Source of the DNA: Bacteroides sp.
GTDB lineage: Bacteria > Bacteroidota > Bacteroidia > Bacteroidales > Bacteroidaceae
DNA length: 46,682 nt
Reading direction: 5' to 3'
Assembly: GCA_017630035.1 (NCBI GenBank)
Contig: JAGBWA010000070.1
Location: 1-46,682, forward strand
The notes beneath the pieces are model-generated. The model was not told the DNA's origin. It worked only from the letters and a program-made list of their open reading frames with translations, and did no database searches. The stretch's first letter is position 1, and the number at the start of each line of letters is the position of its first letter. The position numbers and the translations under genes were made by a program. Shown here one piece after another: positions 24,450 through 31,602 of this stretch.

Positions 24450-25262
24450 TTACATTGCATATGTGTTGAAACCACCATCTACAACAGCTACGGTACCGGT
24501 TACGAAACTTGCAGCTTCGCTAATGAGGTATTGGATAGTACCGCACAACTCTTCAGCACGTCCCATGCGGCCGAATGGTGTTTGGCGAATAACGTCTTCG
24601 CCGCGTTGTGTCCAGCTACCATCAGGGTTGGTGAGCAACGAACGATTTTGTTCGGTAAGGAAGAATCCTGGTGCGATGGCATTTACGCGAATACCTTCGC
24701 CAAATTTCTTGGCTACTTCGGTTGCCATGTAAGCGGTGAAGTTGCTGATACCAGCTTTAGCTGCTGCATATCCACAAACGCGAGTCATCGGGCGGAAAGC
24801 CGCCATGCTCGAGAAGTTTACTATAGCACCCTTATTTTGCTCAACCATAGGTTTCAAGAATACTTGTGTAGGCAATACAGTACCTGTAAGGTTCAAGTCG
24901 AGTACGCGTTGGAATTCTTCTATCTTCAAGTCGAAGAATGTGCCAGTAGGAGCAACGGTTGCGCCCGGCATGTTTCCACCAGCAGCATTGAGCAATGCAT
25001 CTACTCGTCCGTAAGCAGCTAAGATGTCGGCAAGGTTTTGTTCCAATATCTCACGATTCATCACGTCGGTTACCAAGAACATGGCTTCGCCGCCATTCTC
25101 TTTAATCTCTTCTACGATGGCATTACCCACTTCGGCTTTACGACCCATGATAACTACTTTTGCACCTTGGTCGGCCAAATGGATAGCAATGGCACGTCCT
25201 AAAACGCCGGTTCCACCGGTAATAACAACTACGTTGTCTTTGATGTCGAATAAGTTCTTCAT
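24450..25262 (-). CDS. SDR oxidoreductase, probable D-mannonate oxidoreductase (fructuronate reductase, UxuB-type)
   Basis: The 270-residue classical short-chain dehydrogenase has the NAD(P)-binding motif TGGTGVLG at residues 15-22 and the catalytic Ser near 151-152 with Tyr165 and Lys169 (YAAAK). It ends with a typical C-terminal VDGGFNTY. Adjacency to uxuA, with one base between them, points to the SDR-type fructuronate reductase that makes D-mannonate, as in the Bacillus YjmF/UxuB type. The substrate call rests on context. It is the first gene of the SDR-uxuA-queH unit, with a -7 box 27 bases upstream. No isomerase (uxaC) or transporter is in the window. Confidence 0.9.
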   Translation of the reverse strand: MKNLFDIKDNVVVITGGTGVLGRAIAIHLADQGAKVVIMGRKAEVGNAIVEEIKENGGEAMFLVTDVMNREILEQNLADILAAYGRVDALLNAAGGNMPGATVAPTGTFFDLKIEEFQRVLDLNLTGTVLPTQVFLKPMVEQNKGAIVNFSSMAAFRPMTRVCGYAAAKAGISNFTAYMATEVAKKFGEGIRVNAIAPGFFLTEQNRSLLTNPDGSWTQRGEDVIRQTPFGRMGRAEELCGTIQYLISEAASFVTGTVAVVDGGFNTYAM

Positions 25263-25289
25263 ACTATAGTGATTTTATTAATGTTTATG

Positions 25290-25297
25290 CAAATATA
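25290..25297 (-). promoter_or_regulatory. -7 promoter box for SDR-uxuA-queH
   Basis: TATATTTG on the minus strand, 27 bases before the SDR ATG. Confidence 0.6.
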
Positions 25298-25358
25298 TTG
25301 ATTTTTCTACCAAGATTATTTTCCAATGTCTCTAAATGTTTTCCTAATGATTCAACTA

Positions 25359-25988
25359 TTATTTTATGCTTTTTTGTAACACAAGAATAGCCTCTGGCCC
25401 CATGTTGAAAAGCAAATCAATAATGCTAAGGTTAGGCAAGAAACCTAATTTCTCTTGGAAAACTTGATAATAGGGGACAGCACTAAACGAAGCATCATCC
25501 ATTACCTCTTTTTTTGGATGAATGGCATCGCGTAAGTCGATTATTGTGTTCGAAGGTTCAGTAATGTAAGATTCTGTACGCTGAAAGGGGGTGTCAATAT
25601 CAATCAATTGGCAAACCAATTGGCACAATTGCTCGTTATAATCCACTAGGAAATCAAACTTCTTTTCGTAGAAGGGGCGAAAATCGTCTTTGTAATACTC
25701 GAAAAAGGGCGTATGATTGTATGCCGATTCAATGGCATTCCAATGTAAGTGTCGCCAATTGCCATGGTCGGAGATGCGAATGTCGCGCATAAAAGCCTTT
25801 TGTGTATTTGGCTTTTCGATGGGAACAGTCAGAGACAAAGGCCCATCGGGTGCTGCTATGACGCAACGATTCCGATAGGTTTGTTTCTGATAATGGTCGT
25901 ATTGCTCAATCCATACCTGCTCGGCACTTTGCAGGTGGGCAAAGTATTGCACGGGCGGCAAGTAGGCGGATGAAAGCAAGATTTGCAT
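25359..25988 (-). CDS. WbqC-family protein
   Basis: The 209-residue product starts MQILLSSAYLPPVQYFAHLQ, the WbqC-like family opening (xxxYLPxxxYF). Conserved HYQKQTYRNRC and HLHWNAIESAYNHTPFFEYY stretches follow. WbqC proteins are linked to sugar biosynthesis in O-antigen clusters in some bacteria, but their biochemistry is not settled. In Bacteroidota the gene often follows lepB, as here, where it starts 11 bases after the lepB stop. It is the last gene of the dapB-lepB-wbqC unit. Confidence 0.9.
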   Translation of the reverse strand: MQILLSSAYLPPVQYFAHLQSAEQVWIEQYDHYQKQTYRNRCVIAAPDGPLSLTVPIEKPNTQKAFMRDIRISDHGNWRHLHWNAIESAYNHTPFFEYYKDDFRPFYEKKFDFLVDYNEQLCQLVCQLIDIDTPFQRTESYITEPSNTIIDLRDAIHPKKEVMDDASFSAVPYYQVFQEKLGFLPNLSIIDLLFNMGPEAILVLQKSIK

Positions 25989-25999
25989 AGCTACGATTT

Positions 26000-27412
26000 T
26001 TATTTATGTACCCACTTAAATAGTCGATTCCATCGGATTTTTCCATCGAACCAACCTCTATCATTATCCAATGAAAGCCAAACAAGGATAGGCTTACCTA
26101 CAACATGATCTTCGGGTACAAATCCCCAATAGCGTGAGTCGGCCGAGTTGTGTCGGTTATCGCCCATCATCCAGTAATAATCCATGTTGAAGGTGTACGA
26201 GTCTGCTTTCTCGCCATTGATATAAATCTCTTCTCCTTTCACCTCAAGGTCATTGCCTTCGTAAGCGCGAATGCAACGCTCGTAGATAGGCAATGTTTCA
26301 GCATTCAGTGCAACGGTTGCGCCTTTCTTAGGTATCCAAATAGGACCATAATTTTCGGTGCTCCAATGCTTGTGCAAGTTTTGCGGATAGAGTGAAGGAT
26401 CGGGGTCGGTGCTAATTGGTTCGGCCGATGTGACTAAATCTTTGCGAGCCAATAGTTTGCTGAGGCTTTTTTGCGTAAGCGGAAGCATAAATTCGGTAGC
26501 ACCGGCTTGGTAGTATTGCATATCTTCGAAGCTAAGTCCCAACTCGTCTTGAAGGAATTTTAAAGGCAATGTTTTGCCAGTGCCTCGCACGATGTAGAAG
26601 AATTGCAAATCTTCCGGATTTTCCGAGGCTTGTCCGTTGATATAAACTTGTCCGTCGATGATTTGTAGCGTATCTCCGGGAAGTCCCACGCAACGCTTCA
26701 CGTAGTTTTCGCGACGATCTACGGGGCGGGTAATCACTTTACCATAGTATTCGGGATGACCTAAGATTTGTTTGCGTCCGGCATTGTAGTATAAATCGAA
26801 CACGGCACGTTGTTGCCAACGATTCAAGCTATCCATCTCAATCTTTTTGGGATAGATGCGTCTTCCTTCGCGATAGGCAATGCTATAGAAATCTTCGGCA
26901 GGGTTGTTCAAGGCAACGGTATCGCCTGCGGGGAAGTTGAACACTACGATGTCGTTCAGTTTCACCTTGCCAAATCCTGCTACACGTTTGTACTCCCATT
27001 TAGGCCATTCAAGGTACGATTTGCCACCCCACGGCATAGTGTGTTGTGTCAGTGGCATAGAGAGTGGTGTTTGCGGCACACGCGGGCCATAGCTTGCTTT
27101 GCTCACAAACAAGTAATCGCCCACCAACAACGATTTTTCCAACGACGAGGTGGGTATTTGGTAGTTTTGAAATACGTAGATGTGTACGAAATAGACGGCT
27201 ACCAATGCGAAAACAATGGCATCTATCCAATCCATTACCGTGCGAACGGCACTATTATCCGACTTTTTCCACCATTTCCAAGGTATTTTCTTGCTGATGT
27301 ATGCATCGTATATAAAAGGTAATAGTAACAATCCCCACCAACTTTTCACCCAAAGCAAGAAGAGAAGGTATAGCAGAGTAACTATGCCGAATTTAATCCA
27401 TTGTTTTTTCAT
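26000..27412 (-). CDS. lepB: Signal peptidase I with large insertion
   Basis: The 470-residue inner-membrane protein has a short N-terminal hydrophobic region and a second span before the catalytic domain. The catalytic Ser is Ser90 in QIPTSSLEKSLLVGD and the general-base Lys is Lys239 in NYVKRCVGLPGD. Box E is GDNRHNSADSR from residue 417. The Ser-Lys distance is about 149 residues against 56 in E. coli, so an insertion of roughly 90 residues separates them, and there is another expanded region between Lys239 and GDNR. The enzyme cleaves signal peptides of exported proteins. It lies 20 bases downstream of dapB and 11 bases upstream of the wbqC-like gene. Confidence 0.95.
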   Translation of the reverse strand: MKKQWIKFGIVTLLYLLFLLWVKSWWGLLLLPFIYDAYISKKIPWKWWKKSDNSAVRTVMDWIDAIVFALVAVYFVHIYVFQNYQIPTSSLEKSLLVGDYLFVSKASYGPRVPQTPLSMPLTQHTMPWGGKSYLEWPKWEYKRVAGFGKVKLNDIVVFNFPAGDTVALNNPAEDFYSIAYREGRRIYPKKIEMDSLNRWQQRAVFDLYYNAGRKQILGHPEYYGKVITRPVDRRENYVKRCVGLPGDTLQIIDGQVYINGQASENPEDLQFFYIVRGTGKTLPLKFLQDELGLSFEDMQYYQAGATEFMLPLTQKSLSKLLARKDLVTSAEPISTDPDPSLYPQNLHKHWSTENYGPIWIPKKGATVALNAETLPIYERCIRAYEGNDLEVKGEEIYINGEKADSYTFNMDYYWMMGDNRHNSADSRYWGFVPEDHVVGKPILVWLSLDNDRGWFDGKIRWNRLFKWVHK

Positions 27413-27432
27413 ATTGTTCTTTTAAGCATTTT

Positions 27433-28188
27433 TTAAAAATCAAACAAATCGCTCATGCCCAAGAAACCTTCGTGGTTCACGGTATATTCGGCGGCAAGCA
27501 CGGCACCCAATGCAAATCCTTGGCGGTTCTTGGCATCGTGCGTGATGCTGATGCTATCGGCTTCCGAATCGTAGCGAATGGTGTGAATGCCAGGCACTTC
27601 TCCTTCGCGGATAGAGGCAATAGGCAATTCGTTTGGTTCGCATTCGTTGCTACCGCTCAACTCGCCGTTGGCATCGAGAAGCGTACCTTTCACCCACGAC
27701 TTTTTGCGTTCGATGTTTTCCAAGATGCCTTCGGCCAGTGTGATAGCCGTGCCGCTTGGTGCATCAAGTTTGTGGATGTGGTGCGTTTCGCTCATAGTAA
27801 CATCGTATGCCGGGAAGCGGTTCATAATTTTAGCCAGATATTTGTTTACCGCCGAGAAGATGGCTACGCCAAGACTGAAGTTCGACGACCAGAATAGTGT
27901 CTTTCCGCCGGTGGTGCAAAGTTCGCGAATTTCATCGCCATGCTCTTCCATCCAGCCTGTACTACCTGAAACTAATTTTTTCCCTGCTTGGAAAGTTTTT
28001 ATGTAGTTTTGGTAAGCCACCATTGGGTTGGTAAATTCAATGGCTACGTCGGCACTTTTGAAAGCTTCCGATTCGAAGTCTTCTTGGTTGTTGATGTCGA
28101 TAATGCAAACAATCTCGTGTCCGCGATTCAAGGCAATCTTTTCAATCTCTTTGCCCATCTTTCCGTAACCTATCAGTGCAATTTTCAT
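27433..28188 (-). CDS. dapB: 4-hydroxy-tetrahydrodipicolinate reductase
   Basis: The 251-residue product has the NAD(P)-binding GYGKMGKEIE at the N terminus and the substrate-binding motif ETHHIHKLDAPSGTA near the middle. It catalyses the second committed step of the diaminopimelate/lysine pathway. It leads a three-gene unit with lepB and the wbqC-like gene. Its -7 box (28224-28231) is intertwined with that of the divergent DUF2851 gene. Confidence 0.97.
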   Translation of the reverse strand: MKIALIGYGKMGKEIEKIALNRGHEIVCIIDINNQEDFESEAFKSADVAIEFTNPMVAYQNYIKTFQAGKKLVSGSTGWMEEHGDEIRELCTTGGKTLFWSSNFSLGVAIFSAVNKYLAKIMNRFPAYDVTMSETHHIHKLDAPSGTAITLAEGILENIERKKSWVKGTLLDANGELSGSNECEPNELPIASIREGEVPGIHTIRYDSEADSISITHDAKNRQGFALGAVLAAEYTVNHEGFLGMSDLFDF

Positions 28189-28223
28189 ATCCTAATCTTT
28201 TAGTTTTTTCGTTTAAACAGTTG

Positions 28224-28231
28224 CAAAGATA
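28224..28231 (-). promoter_or_regulatory. -7 promoter box for dapB-lepB-wbqC
   Basis: TATCTTTG on the minus strand, 35 bases before the dapB ATG. It shares a base with the possible -33 element of the opposite promoter. Confidence 0.55.
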
Positions 28232-28241
28232 ATAATTTTAT

Positions 28242-28249
28242 TACATTTG
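28242..28249 (+). promoter_or_regulatory. -7 promoter box for the DUF2851 gene
   Basis: TACATTTG, 26 bases before the ATG. TTGC at 28221-28224 could be the -33 element with 17-base spacing. Confidence 0.55.
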
Positions 28250-28275
28250 CACACAACATTACCTTATTCTTACTA

Positions 28276-29550
28276 ATGGAGCAGTTACTTCACTACGTTT
28301 GGAAGCATAAAATCTTCCCTTTGGGCGAGTTGCGAACCACTACTGGCCAGTTGGTAGAGGTTATCGATCCGGGTTTGTCCAACCCCAATGCCGGCCCCGA
28401 TTTCTTCAATGCTAAGTTGAAGATAGACGGCACTATGTGGGTGGGAAACGTAGAGGTACACACCCAAGCCACCGATTGGTTGCGTCATGGACACGACCGC
28501 GACAAGGCCTACGATAATGTTATCCTTCATGTGGTGGGCGAAGATAATTGCCATGTCTATCGCACCGATGGTGCTGTTATCCCACAACTATTGCTTGTAT
28601 GTCCCGAAAAGGTGCGTTTGCACTACGACGAATTGCGCAAAGCCGATATTTTCCCGCCCTGTTATGAAATTCTGCCTACCCTTCCCAAGCTGAACGTTGT
28701 CTCTTGGTTGTCCGCTTTGCAGGTAGAACGTTTTCAGCAGAAAGCAGCACTTATCTCCGAGCGCTTGGCACGTTTCAACAACCATTGGGAGGATGTTTTT
28801 TTTATTACCCTTGCTCGCAACTATGGTTTCGGTTTAAATGGCGATGCGTTCGAGGCATGGGCATCGCGCTTGTCGTTGCGTGCCGTGGATAAACATCGCG
28901 ATTCGTTGTTTCAAGTCGAGGCCATCTTCTTTGGTCAGGCAGGCTTGTTGGAAGAGGATGTGAAGGATGCCGATGATTACTACGAAAAGCTACAGAAAGA
29001 GTATGCCTACTTGCAACATAAATTTCAGTTGGCCGCCCCGATGGATGTATCGCAATGGCGCTTTTTGCGCTTACGTCCAGGCAACTTCCCACACGTCAGG
29101 TTAGCACAATTGGCATGGTTGTATCATAGCCGCCAATCGCTCTTTTCGCGCATCATGGAGGCCGAAACTTTGGACGAAGCCAAGCGTTTGCTCATGGCGC
29201 AAACATCGCCCTATTGGGAGACTCACTTCACCTTTAAGAAAGAGTCGTCTCGACGCGAAAAGCCGGTGGGCGATACGGCCTTAAACTTAATGATTATCAA
29301 TACCGTAATCCCTTTCCTCTACTCCTACGGCTTGCACAAGGGTAGCGAATTGCTTTGCGATAGGGCTACTCGCTTCCTCGAATCGCTAAAGGCCGAAGAC
29401 AATTACATCATTCGTCAATGGCGTGGGGCAGGCCTATCGGTGAATAGCGCGGCCGATTCGCAAGCACTTATCCAACTTCGTAAGGAGTATTGCGATAAGC
29501 GCGATTGCTTGCGATGTAGGTTTGGATATGAGTTTTTAAAACGGAAATAA
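28276..29550 (+). CDS. DUF2851 family protein
   Basis: The 424-residue, probably cytoplasmic protein has the family's N-terminal part (NPNAGPDFFNAKLKIDG, then WVGNVEVHTQATDW). Its C terminus ends CDKRDCLRCRFGYEFLKRK, with three cysteines that could bind metal. DUF2851 is common in Bacteroidota and its function is unknown. A polysaccharide deacetylase gene follows after 27 bases and may be co-transcribed. The intertwined divergent promoter with dapB suggests joint control. Confidence 0.9.
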   Translation: MEQLLHYVWKHKIFPLGELRTTTGQLVEVIDPGLSNPNAGPDFFNAKLKIDGTMWVGNVEVHTQATDWLRHGHDRDKAYDNVILHVVGEDNCHVYRTDGAVIPQLLLVCPEKVRLHYDELRKADIFPPCYEILPTLPKLNVVSWLSALQVERFQQKAALISERLARFNNHWEDVFFITLARNYGFGLNGDAFEAWASRLSLRAVDKHRDSLFQVEAIFFGQAGLLEEDVKDADDYYEKLQKEYAYLQHKFQLAAPMDVSQWRFLRLRPGNFPHVRLAQLAWLYHSRQSLFSRIMEAETLDEAKRLLMAQTSPYWETHFTFKKESSRREKPVGDTALNLMIINTVIPFLYSYGLHKGSELLCDRATRFLESLKAEDNYIIRQWRGAGLSVNSAADSQALIQLRKEYCDKRDCLRCRFGYEFLKRK

Positions 29551-29577
29551 TTTTCTTAATAATAATACTATTTAATC

Positions 29578-30291
29578 ATGAAATCATTTACTTATTTATT
29601 GGCCGCCGGTATGTTGTGTGCAGCTTGTGGCGGTCAGAAAGCGGCAACGCCCGAGGCAGATGAACCTCAAAAAGAGGCAAAGTTGGTTTGTTTAAGTTTC
29701 GACGATGGTCCTAACACCACTACTACCGTTGCTATGCTCGATATGCTGAAGAAGCACGATGTAGTAGGCTCTTTCTTTGTGATTGGTAACAATATCAACG
29801 AAGCATCGGCCGAGGTCATGAAGCGCACTTACGAAATGGGTTGCGACATTCAAAATCACTCGAAGACGCATACTCAGATGCCTACACTTACCGCCGACGA
29901 AATTAAGGCCGAGATTGCTTATACCTCGGGAAAAATCAAAGAAACAATCGGTGTTGAGCCAATCTTCTTCCGTCCTCCTTACATTGCGGTAAACGATGTG
30001 ATGCACCTAAACATCGACCTCTGCTTCATCTGCGGTCATGGATGCGAAGATTGGGTACCCGAAGTAACTGCTGAGCAACGTGCTCAAACCATCCTGAAGG
30101 CTCCTAAGCATGGCGATATCTTCTTGCTTCACGATATGCCGGGCAACGATGCAACTGTTCAAGCATTGGACATCATTATCCCCGAATTGAAGAAACAAGG
30201 TTTCGAGTTTGTCACCGTAACCGAACTCTTCAAGCGTTGCAATGTCACTCCTCAACCGGGCGTGATGTATAGCAACGTGTTCGACAAATAA
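29578..30291 (+). CDS. Polysaccharide deacetylase lipoprotein (NodB/CE4 domain)
   Basis: The 237-residue product has a lipoprotein signal (LAAGMLCAACGG, Cys17). CE4 motifs are present: SFDDGP with Asp42/Asp43, the metal histidines in HSKTH (His94, His98), RPPY at 132-135, and LLHD with His185. Such enzymes remove acetyl groups from peptidoglycan, chitooligosaccharides or other envelope glycans; the substrate is not indicated. It lies 27 bases after the DUF2851 gene and is followed by a strong terminator. Confidence 0.93.
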   Translation: MKSFTYLLAAGMLCAACGGQKAATPEADEPQKEAKLVCLSFDDGPNTTTTVAMLDMLKKHDVVGSFFVIGNNINEASAEVMKRTYEMGCDIQNHSKTHTQMPTLTADEIKAEIAYTSGKIKETIGVEPIFFRPPYIAVNDVMHLNIDLCFICGHGCEDWVPEVTAEQRAQTILKAPKHGDIFLLHDMPGNDATVQALDIIIPELKKQGFEFVTVTELFKRCNVTPQPGVMYSNVFDK

Positions 30292-30310
30292 ATCCCTTCT
30301 CCTATTAGAT

Positions 30311-30351
30311 AACAATAAAGGTTGGTTCTTAAGGAGCCAACCTTTATTGTT
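30311..30351 (+). terminator. Terminator of the deacetylase gene
   Basis: 18-bp stem (30311-30328 with 30334-30351, one G-T) around a 5-base loop, GGTTGG/CCAACC centre, beginning 20 bases after the stop codon. Confidence 0.85.
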
Positions 30352-30408
30352 GTGTGAAAAAATTATCATATTTCGTTTATTCCTTATAGATTATCCTACA
30401 AGGCAGAT

Positions 30409-30476
30409 TTTTTTTCCTCGTGAGAGAAAAATTTTTTTCTCGTGAGGGCTATATATCTCCCTCACGAGGAAAATTT
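30409..30476. repeat. Three CTCGTGAG-core palindromic units
   Basis: Core CTCGTGAG lies at 30417-30424 and 30439-30446 on the plus strand, and inverted (CTCACGAG) at 30461-30468. All are flanked by T- or A-runs. Units 2 and 3 form an inverted pair around a 10-base A/T loop. They sit between the deacetylase terminator and the 3' end of dus. Confidence 0.75.
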
Positions 30477-30528
30477 CATAGAGCAGATTATTTGGCGAAA
30501 ATAAATCTGTTAAACTATATTACAATGA

Positions 30529-31473
30529 TTACTTCAGCAAATTACTTACCGCCGCTTGATAATTACTAAGCTTCGATGTTTTGTAAATAACCTTTTTTGC
30601 TTTACGGTCACCATCGGGAAGGAGGTATTCCCAAAACGTACGCATTTTGGTGAGGAGTTGCAAATCACCACCCTCGAGCAAGTTGCCGTATTGACTGAAG
30701 ACATCGGCATGGAGCAAACGAATCTTCTCAATTTTTTCTTTTGGTGATAAGGGGGCACCTTGTTGGTACTCAATGGCTAAGGCAGGGTTGGCAAGCAGGC
30801 CGCGACCAATCATCAAACCGCTCAAGCGTGGGAAACGATTGCTGATGGTTTCAATATCGTCCAACGTCAACACATCGCCATTGTAAATCAACGGCTTTTC
30901 GCATTCGGCGTAGAAACGTTGGAAGGCCTCCAAATCCACTTCCCCTTTGTATTGTTGCTTACCCAAACGGGGATGCATGGTGATGTGCGATAGGGGTAGG
31001 CTATTCAATAACGGCAACAACGCCATGCATTCGTTGGTATCTTCCCAACCTAAACGCATCTTTACCGAGAATTGAATCTCCGGATGAGCTTCGATGGCGG
31101 CCATCAGTAGCGCTTTCACTTCGTCGGGGTAGGGAAGCAAGCCGGCACCGTTGTGTCGCTTGGCCAATGTGGGGAATGGACAACCTAAATTGATATCGAC
31201 ATTTTTATATCCTTTCTCGATGAAAAGGGCTAAAATGCGCAAAATCTTCTCCGGTGTTGAGGCAATGAGTTGAGGCGTAAGGTTGACACCGCGGTTATTG
31301 TCGGCATCGAGTTCGCGTACATCTTTGCGGCGGAAATCGCCATGTTCAAGACGCACAAAAGGAGTGTAATAACTTGCTACGCCGCCAAAAATGCGGGCAT
31401 GCGCGCTACGATAAATGGCATCGGTATAGCCTTGAAGTGGCGCAAAATGAATGGGTAGTTGTTCGTTGTTCAT
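30529..31473 (-). CDS. tRNA-dihydrouridine synthase
   Basis: The 314-residue FMN enzyme reduces specific uridines in tRNA to dihydrouridine. The conserved opening HFAPLQGYTDAIYR is near residues 9-22, the catalytic Cys98 is in DINLGCPFPTLAKRHNGAG, and KMRLGW and HPRLGKQQYKG follow. GLMIGRGLLANP is the phosphate-binding end of the barrel. The subtype (DusA, B or C) is not clear from sequence. The start is fixed by the conserved N terminus, yet the -7 box lies only 4 bases upstream, which implies a leaderless mRNA. Confidence 0.93.
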   Translation of the reverse strand: MNNEQLPIHFAPLQGYTDAIYRSAHARIFGGVASYYTPFVRLEHGDFRRKDVRELDADNNRGVNLTPQLIASTPEKILRILALFIEKGYKNVDINLGCPFPTLAKRHNGAGLLPYPDEVKALLMAAIEAHPEIQFSVKMRLGWEDTNECMALLPLLNSLPLSHITMHPRLGKQQYKGEVDLEAFQRFYAECEKPLIYNGDVLTLDDIETISNRFPRLSGLMIGRGLLANPALAIEYQQGAPLSPKEKIEKIRLLHADVFSQYGNLLEGGDLQLLTKMRTFWEYLLPDGDRKAKKVIYKTSKLSNYQAAVSNLLK

Positions 31474-31477
31474 GCTA

Positions 31478-31485
31478 CAAAGTTA
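31478..31485 (-). promoter_or_regulatory. -7 promoter box immediately before dus
   Basis: TAACTTTG on the minus strand, ending 4 bases before the ATG. Transcription would start at or next to the start codon. Confidence 0.5.
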
Positions 31486-31559
31486 AGAAAAATCCTTGTT
31501 TTTATGAAATTATAAGTGAAAATAGCCTAATTCGTAGAGATTTATTGAGAGATAACCCT

Positions 31560-31567
31560 TATTTTTG
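31560..31567 (+). promoter_or_regulatory. -7 promoter box for the Big_5 lipoprotein
   Basis: TATTTTTG, 35 bases before the ATG at 31603. Confidence 0.6.
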
Positions 31568-31602
31568 TAGCCTGATATATAATAATGTGTGAAGTTAGGA
31601 TT

